A stretch of 64,000 nucleotides of DNA from Cylindrodendrum hubeiense (lineage: Eukaryota; Ascomycota; Sordariomycetes; Hypocreales; Nectriaceae), in assembly GCA_014621425.1 (NCBI GenBank), contig JAANBB010000156.1:16596-80595 (forward strand). The letters are read 5' to 3'. A program made the position numbers and the translations under genes. Under the pieces are notes generated by a model, which saw only the letters and a program-made list of their open reading frames with translations, made no database searches and was not told the DNA's origin. Of the stretch, positions 12,985-23,461 are shown piece after piece; position 1 is the stretch's first letter; each line of letters starts with the position of its first letter.

Positions 12985-13950
12985 AGTAATCAGCAATCGC
13001 CTCATCCAGAGCGAGGCAGCCCTTTCAGGGAAACCCCGAACCATTCCGCGCCAGCAAAACTAACTCGTCCGCTAGGCAACTCCGGCTGTGGTAATGTTGC
13101 TCAGTATTCAGTTCTCGCTGGGGAAGTGGATCCTTATATGCTGCGACATATGCGGTTTAAGGACGAGGGCGCCTGTAATTTTGGCTAGTTCTAGTATCGT
13201 TGTTTGGCTAATGAGCTAGGTCCTGACGAGACGCGGCACTCACGAAGCCGCATGCCCGTTCAGTTTCTCATCTCCGATGGTCTACCACACGACGTGAATG
13301 CTGAAGACTGAGCTGCTATTTCCAATTTAGCTCATCCGGAGCTAGGAGTGCGGCTTGTTGGCTTGTGAGTGGGCGGATTTCATTTTTTTATTATGGTTTC
13401 CTGGCTCTTGAATGGGGCCCTCCGCTTCTCTCAATGCTAATTCCGACCCTTAGATTCCTGCGATACGTCTTCCCTATTCTTCCCGTGCTGTCTCGGAGTG
13501 GCCTGCAGGTAAAGCCAGAGACGTTAATTCCTGCAACTACCGCCCTGGAAAAACTGCATCCCAGCCTTTTGGCGGCGATATACGCCATTGCCGAACCGTA
13601 TAGCCGCTATGATCGAGTCTTGTGCGTCACGCAAGCTGACGTAGTATTCCCCATGGCGGTTCTGTGGCAACTTTCGTATTAGAGCATCTTACGAGAGCTG
13701 CATACTTCAAAGCTGCATCTACTCCAGGCCATTCTTATATATACCCAGAGATCAGTGGATGACACCACCGCCACGACAACAGACACTCCTGGAGATTGGC
13801 CGCTTCTGGGAGCAGCCGTAAATCTTTCCAAACGCCTCGGCCTACACCTAGATTACTTTGAATGGCCTATTCCAGCATGGGAAAAGAGACTACGCCGCTG
13901 GTTATGGTCGATTGTCTACTCTAAGGATACATTTCGCGGCATACTGTGAG
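12985..13950 (+). pseudogene. Fungal-specific transcription factor (Zn2Cys6 class), partial pseudogene
   Basis: Middle part of a fungal transcription factor (fungal_trans domain). Recognisable pieces in order: DPYMLRHMRFKDEGACNFG followed by two in-frame TAG stops at about 13186-13195, RMPVQFLISDGLP, LHPSLLAAIYAIAEPYSRYD, then after a frame slip near 13676 ILRELHTSKLHLLQAIL, and DTPGDWPLLGAAVNLSKRLG with PIPAWEKRLRRWLWSIVYS up to a stop at 13950. Neither the zinc-cluster DNA-binding domain nor the C-terminal half is present. At least three lesions plus truncation make it a clear pseudogene. It is not the same gene as the intact regulator at 57251. Confidence 0.75.
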
Positions 13951-14430
13951 GTCTCCCACGATTGATTCACGCTGATGATTGAGGTGTTATTACTCTTAGT
14001 GAAACTGAAAGGATTAAGTAGAAAATAAGTCAATAGAATAGATTAATTATAGAAGTAATTTATAATTAATTAATTATATTTAATCTTAAACCTATTATCA
14101 AAATATTTATAAAATAAAGTATTAGTTTAAGTTAATCAATAATAATAGAAAATAATAGAAAATAATAGAAAATAATAGAAAATAAGGCTACAAAGCTTAA
14201 ACTATCTAGACTCTATTTACACTAAAATCTTATATTTAATATCCTTCTAATAATACCTAGACTAAAAGAAGGATATAATAATCCATATTTATAGTCATTA
14301 ATAGGATTACTAACTAATAAATGAAGTAGTAACTATGATTCCTCTGTTCTTTAGATTTTAGATGTGACAATATAATAACTCCAGTGGCTAGAATCAATAT
14401 AAATCCGCTTCCTGTTACTCTCCTTAGTAC
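13951..14430. other. AT-rich block, probably RIP-mutated repeat
   Basis: A sharply AT-rich stretch full of TTAATTA, ATAATA and TATTTA words with no coding potential. It separates two truncated genes and has the composition of the blocks at 54.8-55.7 and 62-64 kb. Confidence 0.55.
14141..14180 (+). repeat. Short tandem repeat, 10-bp unit x4
   Basis: Four perfect tandem copies of AATAATAGAA inside the AT-rich block. Confidence 0.9.
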
Positions 14431-14851
14431 CTATAGCTTAACGGGCAAGTAGTAGCTGACTACTATTACCTCAACTGGGTGTAAGATAAGCACCGGAATA
14501 CTGTTAACAATTTCCAGTACATTATTGTTTAAGATCTTGTCGGTGGTCAAACGCAGACGAAGGCCCTGAAGGCTTTATGAAAGAAGGCCTTTATTAGCGG
14601 TATCCATAGGACCAAGAATCTTCGCAATCTCGGTGCTATAGTGAAGGATGTCGACCAGCTAGTTGATTGAACTGGGAGTTGCATTCAAATTGCAAACAGA
14701 GGATCTTGCGTAGTAGAGAATAAATCCAATGGCTAGTACAAATAGCATAAGAATCACCTCCAAGCAAACTACAATGGTTCTGCTGACAACGATACTTGTA
14801 TCTCGAACTGCCAATTCACATGTGGTCGCCGGGGATTCTTCTAAAGATATC

Positions 14852-15226
14852 ATGCGGCGATACTCCGATGTTACAGGACATGCCCTAATGATGCCTGGGC
14901 ATGGACTAGAATTCTGGCAGTCTAAGTTGCGTTACGAGAATCAAGAAGAGCTTATGGCGGTTGCGAGAGAGTACAAGCGGCGGGACATTCCGATTGATGT
15001 CATCGTCTGTGATTACTTTCACTGGCCCCTTCAGGACGACTGGGATTGGGACACAACAGCCTGGCCTAATCCCGAAAGCATGGCCAAAGAGCCTGAGACA
15101 ATGAAGATCAAACTCATTGTGTCCGTTTGGCCCACAGTCGACAAACGCAGCAGGAGCTTTTCTGAAATGGTCGAACGAGGCTATTTGGTCCACGTGGACT
15201 GTGGCATCCACACCACTCGGGATTAG
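14852..15226 (+). pseudogene. GH31 glycosidase (alpha-glucosidase/alpha-xylosidase) internal fragment
   Basis: About 125 residues matching the region before the nucleophile of GH31 enzymes: RRYSDVTGHALMMPGHGLEF, FWQSKLRYENQEELMAVAREY, then RRDIPIDVIVCDYFHWP and the KLIVSVWPTVD strand. The catalytic Asp regions that should follow are absent; the frame ends in unrelated sequence and a stop at 15224-15226. Both ends are missing, so this is a fragment beside AT-rich DNA, not a working gene. Confidence 0.8.
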
Positions 15227-15567
15227 AGCCAACATAACATGTTTATTGCTTGAGTCAGGACTTTCTGTTATTTGACAGGCAACCTCTAACGGTGGCCCGG
15301 AACCGCGAGAAACGCGAGCCCCCGATTGATGCAGCATATCGGCACAAGAAAAGACAATACCTCATCCAAGTTCCTCAGTTATATCACATAATACCCCGCA
15401 TCGATCTTCTCGGCCTGTCGGCACCGGCACATGTTGAGGGCGGGCCTGCCTGTGCAGTTACTTCATGTTGGAGTTGACAGAGACTATCTCCCAGTGTTGA
15501 GCTGGAAGTGCCTCAGGCTTGCTAGTAAAAACCAGGGTCGAGTTAGGAAATGAAGCAAAGAACACTC
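15227..15567. other. Intergenic region at left edge of the cluster
   Basis: No gene seen. It forms the boundary between the pseudogene-rich flank and the 3' end of the first cluster gene. Confidence 0.45.
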
Positions 15568-18454
15568 TTAGATTTTAGCAAGGTATTCTTGCTTCTGTCT
15601 TTTGAGGACTTCTTGGCCCCGCGTCACAGCTTGTGATGACAGCAGCTCCAATGTCTTGTCGGACATGGCAGCCTGCACAATCATGGGCGGAGTAGAAAAC
15701 ACGAAGCTCTTCGAGCTCACGGTATGGGACTCCATGAAGGCCTCACCGCCGATGAGATAGCCACCTTGATGGCGGAAAGAGTCAAACCAGGATCCGAAGC
15801 ACACGACTGTGGTCATTGTGGATAGCTGGGAGCCGAGTGCAGTCTCAAAAAAGGAGGATCCGTGTCTCGACTCCATCTCGTCCAAAAACCCCAAATACTG
15901 GGGACCAATTTTCCCGAGGCCCCGGCTATCGTCAAGGATCAGCTTGAGCCCTTCAAGCCCAGACGAATTCTTAAGCCCGGACAGGATACTATGGACCCGG
16001 ACGGAAAGGTCAAGTATAGAACCATCGTGATCCACCGTCCCAAGGTAGAGCGTGAGATGATACCTTCGGCCTCCGAGGTCTAATTGCTCCGCAGCCAGGG
16101 TTTCCGGGTTGTCATAAAATATTATCTGAGTCAGCGACTTGGGCTTGTCAAGGGTCGCGCCGTTCCGGACGGGGAGAGGAGCGGTGCGTGGGATGAAGAT
16201 CAGATTCAGAACGTCCTTCGCGTAGAGGGGATTTGTAGCGGCGCTGAGCAGGGAGATGGCCATGACATCGAAGTCTGCGCCTAGCATAGCTATAACGTTG
16301 GACCAGATTGCGTTAGAGTTATGGCACACGATTTGGGGGATACCACGAAACTTGCCTCGACAGGGCCCGGAGTGGCTTATGAGCGAAGGATATAGCCCTG
16401 CTAGTCTCCTCTCTAACTTGATGAAGACATCAAAGGTGCCATAAAACCATCTCACTGACGAAGCACCGACGCCGTATTTCTCGAAAGTCTGAACGCCAGC
16501 CTCAAAGACCTCATAGGCCTGCGTCAAGGTGAGTGGTGTTATGGCCTCAGGGGCTTCGGCAGGGTACTCGGCGGCCAGCTTCATGACGTATTCTTTGAGG
16601 GCCATCTCGGCGTTGGTGCTCTCATCCACCAGGGCTATGTCTTCTGGCTCCTCCTTTGGCAAACTATCTGCATTGTGCACCATAGGTTGTACGCCTGAGA
16701 TTTTCAACTTGCAGCAAATGGCAATAAGTGTGTTGACCAAGCCAAGAATGTCGCTCCAGGAGGTTGTGGCGAAGATACAAACGCGGATACGGCAGGCCCT
16801 TGTTACATTAATAGAGTCAGTACGCAATACCACAGACTTTATACATTTTCCTTTGTATGGCGCATGATGGAAGTGCTTACCAAATAGGGGTAGCAGGAGG
16901 GACACCGCAGGCGATGGCAAAACCACGCCTGAGGGATTCGGCGTGGAAGTAAGAAGCCTGTTGGATAGTGCCTATATAGAGCGAGGTTAAAACCTTCTCT
17001 TGCTTCCAGGGAATTGATCTTTTGACCACTAGCTGTACTTACCGACGGGGAAACAGATGATGGGTGAGCCTGGCGGAGAGAGAACGAGGCACCCAGCTTC
17101 GGCGAGACACTCGCACACAAAGCGAGCCTTGTTTTCTAAAGTCGCCATTCTCCGCTCGATGAAGGCGGGCTTGTGAATCAAGGTCAGCGCTCGGACTAAC
17201 ACGACGGTCGAGAGCATTTCGGCCCCGGCTTCGAGTCGGAGCGTCGCCTGCCGCTGCACCTCGGTCGAATAGATACCGTTGGCAACGACGAATCCCCCAG
17301 TGCACCCAACGCTCTTTGAGAGAGTTGCCGTCATGATGTCCACCTCGGAGAGGGGACAGTCGTAGCCGCGAGCTTGCCACCACTCGAATGAACCGCGGCC
17401 CCCACGACCTAACGCCATGAAGCTGTGAGCTTCGTCAACAAGGAAGCAAAACTTGTAGATGCGTCGGAGTGCGAGGATTGCCGGGACCGGGGCTACATTT
17501 CCAGCCAGGCTAGCTCGATGGATCAAAGGTTAGCTTTTTGTGTGCCCGGTCGCTGAAGTGCTCGACGGGGACTGGCTCACCTGTACATGCCCTCGATGGC
17601 GACACAGATCAACGCATCAGGATCTGTCTGCTTCAGGACCCTCAACTTGTACTCTAGGTCTCCAATGTCATTGTGCCTGAACCTGTGGAACCTCGCCCCC
17701 TTGTTGAGAAAGGCTCCGGTGAACATGGAACTGTGGGATTCCTCGTCGAGCAAGAAGATGCACTGGCGACCGAGCCTCTTGGCCGTCTCTCCGAAGGTCT
17801 GGAATGCGAGGAGATTCGCCCCGTAGCCGGATATCGCGGTAGCGCAGGCCTCGGCCCCCATGTACTCGGCGAGTTCTTTCTCTACGCGAGCGTTGAGCTC
17901 CGGGGGGGCCGGGTTAAAAGGCAGATGTCGAAGCGCCAGTTTGATTACAGAACTGCTGCCGTATTCGAACCGCGTGAAGCCGCCGTAATTGTTAGACCCT
18001 GCGTTGACGACTTCGCGTTCCGGGCAGGATGATATGTCGGCTTTGTCATAGTCTTGCGACATCCAATGAGGGATCGTTTTGATTAAAACACGGTCATTTG
18101 GAGCACTGAGAAGGATGCGAGGATCCATTCGTCCGATCGGAGCATACTGTGTACAACGTTGTAAGTCCTGTATTCTGAGTACCGTTGGGAAAGATCGACA
18201 CGTCTGGACAAGCAGTTGAGACGGTGAGCACGACATACGAAGTAATGGCCAGCGAGATCCACCAACTGGAGAGGGCGATACCATTTCCATGCTTTTAAAT
18301 CCCTCCATGCTTGCGAGATGCCAATCGTGACGACCCAGACGTAAAATTGAAGCTTTCTCTCGACCGAAACTGGGGGATCACTTGGCACCCGAAATGCCTT
18401 CCCGACCGTGGTAACGCCCATTATCTCGACTTGGACCTCGCCAGTCATCGCCAA
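15568..18454 (-). CDS. FUM8: FUM8-like alpha-oxoamine synthase (fused LCB2/LCB1-type serine palmitoyltransferase homologue)
   Basis: PLP enzyme that releases the finished polyketide from the PKS by decarboxylative condensation with an amino acid (alanine in fumonisins). Five exons fit: 18454-18239, 18146-17581, 17509-17043, 16971-16881 and 16798-15568, giving 856 residues, close to the size I recall for Fum8 (about 840). The N-terminus has a hydrophobic, possibly membrane-bound segment. The first catalytic module shows DEESHSSMFTGAF, DEAHSFMALGRGG and the PLP lysine in TATLSKSVGCTGGF (about residue 325). A second module after about residue 480 carries KYGVGASSVRWFYGTFDVF, the LCB1-like signature, without a PLP lysine. 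The first intron has alternative donors, so the first junction is less certain. It is transcribed with the FUM3-like gene, and a TATCCG element lies about 460 bp upstream. Confidence 0.9.
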
Positions 18455-19466
18455 GGAGGAGAGCTGGTGGTGTACGGCCTGACGCTGCGGAAGCCGTAGC
18501 GATGCTGTAGGTACGAATTATACGCTTGCTAGAGGGATGGGGAAGTACAAAATATTGATTGAACAAGAGTCGAGTGTTGTAGAGTCCGCTGGCTGAAGCA
18601 GCCCAAAATAAGCACGACCAGTGGTGAGCCCATCACTTTATTACCAGCATACATGTACCTACTCGGCATATGCACAAACACAGGTGGCTCAACATACGTT
18701 CGTTGTTTCTCCCGGTTGCATCAGGAACTGGCTTCCGGCGACGCGGCCCGGCGGCAACCGGTACAAGATAGCTTCGGCACGGAGTACAGCTTGGGCGAAA
18801 CCGCCGTCCCCAGTGTAAAGTGACATCCGAGTAGCCGTTTCCCGGAGGCCGGGAAACACCAATTTAATATGCCCGTCAATCCAGCTGTGTACATCGGTCA
18901 TGTCCAAAACGGTTATCCGAGCGTACATCCATCTAGAGCTAACCGATTAGCTTTACCGTGACAGCAAGCAATGATTTGAACTGGCCGATTCCCCTTGCAA
19001 GAGAATGAGCCCGGTCAGGGAGCTGGCTTGTAGGGCAGAACGGAGATGGTGCTGTTCTTCCCGGATATTCTCGACCCTTCAGTAGCTTGCCAGAATTCTC
19101 GACTCGCCATGATGGGCCCTAAATTGCCGACATCAGCGCGGCTGGAATGGGCTGGCAGTTGATCTGAAGATGTCCCTGTGTGTTCCAGATGGACGATGAG
19201 CACCTTGATTTGTGTACAGCATAATTATCGAGTCATGCGTTTCCTTTCCCTACGTTCAGGCTCATGCATTGGCGTACTCAGTGCGGCAACAATCACATGG
19301 ACCAAGTCCAAGTCTAGGTCACTGTTCGCTTTGGCCAAGGGGCTGGATCACATTTTTTATTCAAGCGCCTGCAGTACACCTAAGTCTACTCAGAATCTAC
19401 GGCATCTAAAGACCCTGTCGCGGGCAACTGACGGTGGCTAATTAATTACATTGCGTGCGTCACAGA
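18455..19466. promoter_or_regulatory. FUM8-like promoter region
   Basis: About 1 kb between the FUM3-like and FUM8-like genes. A TATCCG (CGGATA on the other strand) is at 18914-18919. A 79-codon minus-strand frame at 18689-18928 looks protein-like in composition, but I do not recognise it and do not call it a gene. Confidence 0.45.
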
Positions 19467-20372
19467 TCAACTGTCTAGCCCGAGACGTGCGCCGACGTCA
19501 TTATAGCCCTCCATCCAGAGGCCCGGCGAGCCTGGAGGGTACTGCGAGCGGAAACCCAGGCAGCGCTGAGCACGCTTCGACAGCTTGCTGGCAATGCCAA
19601 AGTCCACAATGTGAGGGTGCGCCTCCTCGGGCGTCATGTAGCTGGGGCATATAGTCAGGGCCACGCAGCAACGTTCGCCGTCGCTCCTGTTCGCACCGGT
19701 GCCGTGGATGACCTTGCCACCGAACAGAAGGCAGTCGCCGGCTTGCATCTCGCTTGCAATGGACTGCTCCGGGGTGCCGTTCTGGTCGAATGGCCAGCTG
19801 TTGCTGCCGGGGATGATGCGAGTGGCTCCGTTGGCGTCGGTAAAGTCGGTCGTCGCGATGAGGAACGTTGCCTGGGACTCGGGGCCGTCCGGACCCAGGA
19901 GCTGGTAAGGAGGGTAGTTTCCCAGGTCACGATGAAGGACCTGGGCAACCTGGCCGGGGCCGACGTGGATGGTGTTGGCGCTGCTGAGCCAGTAGGCGTG
20001 TACACCCGGACGGCCGCCCTTGCCGAAGCGTCGGGCGGCGATGGCGTGGATAAAGTCGTTGTCCAGCAGGTGGTCGCGAAAGACGGCGCTGTGGTTCGTG
20101 ACGCCTCCGGCCCGCTTTGTTTTGGCGCCATGGAAGTTCTTCAGGGGGGTAATGTCTGAAGTCGAGCCGCGCTGAAACTTGCCCAGCAGCGGCTCGAGCT
20201 CAGCGTTCAGGTGCGAGACCTGGGCAAGTGTGAGGATGCCCTTGATGATGACGCCGCCGTCTTCATCCCAGTACTGGAACACGTCGTCCAAGGGGGTCTC
20301 GGGGGTCACCTCGCGGAGCCTGGTGTGGCCGTTGGGAAGGCCGGTTTCGGTCACGACTTGGGCAGAGGACAT
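19467..20372 (-). CDS. FUM3: FUM3-like 2-oxoglutarate/Fe(II) dioxygenase
   Basis: Expected to hydroxylate C-5 of the fumonisin backbone using 2-oxoglutarate and oxygen. It is a single exon of 301 residues, matching the 300 or so of Fum3, in the phytanoyl-CoA dioxygenase (PhyH) family. The iron facial triad is visible: His and Asp in QVLHRDLGNYPP (about residue 145) and the distal His in GGKVIHGTGANRS, which also supplies the Arg likely to bind 2-oxoglutarate. The N-terminal half has the typical DGGVIIKGIL motif. The start at 20372 is the first Met and gives the expected length. It diverges from the FUM10-like gene across about 510 bp holding one TATCCG. No lesion is seen. Confidence 0.93.
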   Translation of the reverse strand: MSSAQVVTETGLPNGHTRLREVTPETPLDDVFQYWDEDGGVIIKGILTLAQVSHLNAELEPLLGKFQRGSTSDITPLKNFHGAKTKRAGGVTNHSAVFRDHLLDNDFIHAIAARRFGKGGRPGVHAYWLSSANTIHVGPGQVAQVLHRDLGNYPPYQLLGPDGPESQATFLIATTDFTDANGATRIIPGSNSWPFDQNGTPEQSIASEMQAGDCLLFGGKVIHGTGANRSDGERCCVALTICPSYMTPEEAHPHIVDFGIASKLSKRAQRCLGFRSQYPPGSPGLWMEGYNDVGARLGLDS

Positions 20373-20883
20373 GGCTCAAGGGAGGCTCTGCTAATGCTGT
20401 TGTAGTTGGGTTGTTGTAATTGACACTCGAGCGAAGGCTTTTGGGGCTTCTAGGGCTTGTATTCGCTTTATTAGCTTCGGTTGATGGGATGCCATGTCTT
20501 GCTTGGCGGACGGCCGAATATCAACTACTAAATACTTTGATCATCACATGCACCGGGAATAGGATCACACGTGTACGACTCTTTCCAAATTCTCTTCATC
20601 CCCGCTCGGCACGAAATGCTACATGGTAAGTTACAAAGTTACATCACCCACGAGCGAGCGGTTGCCGGTTCGGGTATCCGGGAGCTACCCGTGACGGTTG
20701 TGTCGCCTTGCCGTAGTCAGCCCAACAATCCATTTGTATTGTTAGGAGTATGATGTCTACTCTTGTTCTCCCGCCATCAATTCGTTGCGTGCGCTGTATC
20801 CCATGTAAACAGTGGGAAGTAACACCAGAGACGGACCTTCACCAGAATCCGCATCACTGCGACAGCAGCCTACAACTTCAGCC
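20373..20883. promoter_or_regulatory. Divergent FUM3-like/FUM10-like promoter with TATCCG element
   Basis: Shared intergenic region of two divergent cluster genes. The motif TATCCG is at 20675-20680 within GGTTCGGGTATCCGGGAG. I see no protein-coding gene here. Confidence 0.5.
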
Positions 20884-22734
20884 ATGGCTACTCGTTCAAA
20901 CGTCCTCGTCTTTTCTGCCAGTTCTGAAGAGTCTGCATCTCCTGCCATTATCAGCCATTCTGCTGGGTCTACATCGACCACAGTAACCTCCTACGCGCAG
21001 CTCGCCGCCTTGACGGGCGACCTGCAGCGCCATCTTGCCCGCGCGGGAATCACTGAAGCTAGCAAAGTCGCCATTGTGCTGCCCAACGGCCTCGAGTTCG
21101 TAGTCGTATTCCTCGCCATATTACGCCAGCGCGGAATCGCCGCCCCACTCAACCCTGCTTACACTCGGAGCGAGTTTGAGGACGCCTTTTCCCGGATAGA
21201 GCCTGCCCTAGTGGTGGTGGTACCAGCGACGCCAGACACAGAGGATGAATCTTCTGCCCGCTCAGCTCCAAGTGTCCAAGCGGCGTTGGAATTGGGACTG
21301 CCCGTGGCTTTGTGTCGGAAAAGAAGGAGCCTCACGGACGGAGTCGAGTCGTTCGTCCTTGAGCTACTGAAGCTCGGAGACAACCACGATTCCCCAACCG
21401 CCACCATGAGCGAGGCGACTCTCTTCTCGCGGAACGACATGCTGTCTGAAGACAAGGCCCTGATGCTCTTTACAAGTGGCACCACGGGGCCGCCCAAGTC
21501 GGTCCTCCTCAGCCATACCAACCTGCTTGTGGCCATGCGCATCATCATCGCCAACCATCGGCTCTCATCCACCGATCGAACCCTCATAATCACGCCATTA
21601 TACCACATCATCGGCGTGTGCGGTTCTATTCTGGTCACCCTCTTTTCAGGTGGCTGTGCCATCATTCCGGACTCCCTACCAGGCGCCTTTTGGCAGCGCT
21701 GTGCCGACTATGGAATTACATGGTTTCATGCCGTCCCAACTCTTCATCGCCTGCTTCTTGCATTCCCCCGGCCCGGTGGCCGCCCCCCATCTTGTCTGAG
21801 GTTTCTCAGGTGCGGAGGCAGCGAACTGGATCCGAAATTGTATGAGAGCTTGGTTGCGCTGGGCCTACCCCTGTTGGAGGTGTATGGTATGACTGAAACA
21901 GCCCCGGCCATCTTCTGCAACTTCCTAGAGCAAGGGAGTGACACTGGCACGAGACGAGGAGGCCACTACCCCATTCCAGATGCGGTAGACGTCATGATCC
22001 TGCCATCTAACAAGCCAGCCGGGGAGGGTTTCGAAGGCGGATCGCACGCCGATGCAGCCGCCGCTGTGAACCCAACATCTAGGCTGACCAAGGAACCTGG
22101 CGTCATCGGTGAGGTCTGCCTACGTGGGAAGAATGTCATGGCCGGCTACACCAATGCCCCCGAAGCTAATGCCGAGGCGTTCCTATCCAACGGCTTCTTC
22201 CGCACCGGCGACCTCGGTGCCATCCAGCAGGACGGTTACCTAAGACTGGTGGGCAGAATCAAGGAGGTCATCAACAAGGGAGGAGTGAAAATCAGTCCCA
22301 CTGAAGTTGAGCATGTCGCCTCATCCTACGAGTCTGTTTCCGAGGCTGCTTGCTTCAGAATCACCAGTGACAGTTACGGCGACGAGATCGGTGAGTGATG
22401 ATCCATGTTGGCGCCATGTCTTTCTTGGATACACATGGACATGTGTGACCTAACGAAAAATGTGTTAAATAACAGGACTTGCCATCGCTCTTCTCCCAAA
22501 CGTACAAAAAGGCACCCCTGTCATTGTAGAGCTCAAGAAATATATTCATCAACGCTTGACGGCGTACAAAGTCCCCAAGGAGGTAATGACCTGAGTCTGG
22601 TTGGGCTGAGTATCGTCAAACCTAGGCTAATCGAGGAACTTTAGATTATTTTCGTCGACACGATCCCTTACAACCGCACTGGGAAGCCCATGAGAACTCA
22701 ATTGTCGCAGAAGTTTGCTCAGGGGCTGCTATAG
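20884..22734 (+). CDS. FUM10: FUM10-like acyl-CoA synthetase (AMP-forming)
   Basis: ANL-superfamily adenylate-forming enzyme; in fumonisin making it activates the tricarboxylic side-chain precursor before esterification. Three exons: 20884-22390, 22476-22582 and 22645-22734, 567 residues. Motifs: AMP-binding P-loop LMLFTSGTTGPPKS (about residues 195-208), LLEVYGMTETAPA, the FFRTGDLG hinge motif and GRIKEVINKGG; the C-terminal lid is completed by the small exons and ends in YNRTGKPMR with the catalytic Lys. The first true ATG is 20884; the longer open frame upstream begins with GTG. The alternative FUM16-like identity cannot be excluded, but order next to FUM3 and FUM8 favours FUM10. Confidence 0.87.
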
Positions 22735-23461
22735 ATCTCACTCCGCGATCGCATCTATGGTACTATTAGACAGTGAGACGATCTAGTCAACAAAGCCGTA
22801 GCGTATAAAGTGGTATAAATTGCTGTGAGGTTGGGTGAGATTTGCGAGCCGTGGGAAAATATTCACAAAAGTCCATGTCGGATATCCGATCGTGCATATT
22901 TAATGTGTCTTTGTTACGGCCCAGTGCATTGGGATAATGTCGAATGTTGTCGAAGCTGTAAACCCATTCTCCCCCCCCCCCCTCATTAATAAGGCTTGAC
23001 TAGGAGTCAAGTCATGACACTCATTACGTAGAGCTACGCCGCAGTATTGGCACGACGTCGCAGCCAGTTGCCGTGGGGATTGTGATGCCGAACCCCTAAG
23101 AGTCAGATCAGAACGCGTGGCATTTTCTGAGCGGCTCAGAATTTGCCCCTTTCCGAACCGCCCGCCGGTGCGAGGTTCCGTGATTACGGTGAAGCAGAGA
23201 ATGGCACAGTACAGTAGTTGGCCGCTTAAATATGCGGGGCGGCGGATGTCTGAAAAGGGAGAACCGATCACCAACCGGTGCGGGTCGCTGATTCCGGAGA
23301 GACCAGCATCAGGCATGCGAGCACATTCTATGTCGCAAAATTGACGGTATGAAGGGCATGAGTGTCAATATCCCAGCATAAGTACTGCAGCAACCCGCAT
23401 AGCCTTCAAATATAGCCTATGCCTTCAATTCCTGCATTCGAACAAGGGCAAAAAGAATTCA
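22735..23461. promoter_or_regulatory. FUM6-like promoter with palindromic CGGATATCCG
   Basis: Intergenic region of about 730 bp. CGGATATCCG at 22879-22888 is a perfect 10-bp palindrome made of CGGATA and TATCCG overlapping, a plausible dimeric site for a zinc-cluster regulator. A 12-base C run lies at about 22973-22982. No gene is seen. Confidence 0.5.

Noticed and set aside
18689..18928. 79-codon protein-like frame in the FUM8-like promoter
   Set aside because: No recognised family, no splice partner and no start context; may be chance or a remnant.
20812..20883. Longer N-terminus for the FUM10-like protein starting at 20812
   Set aside because: The codon there is GTG; the first ATG is at 20884 and fits the family.
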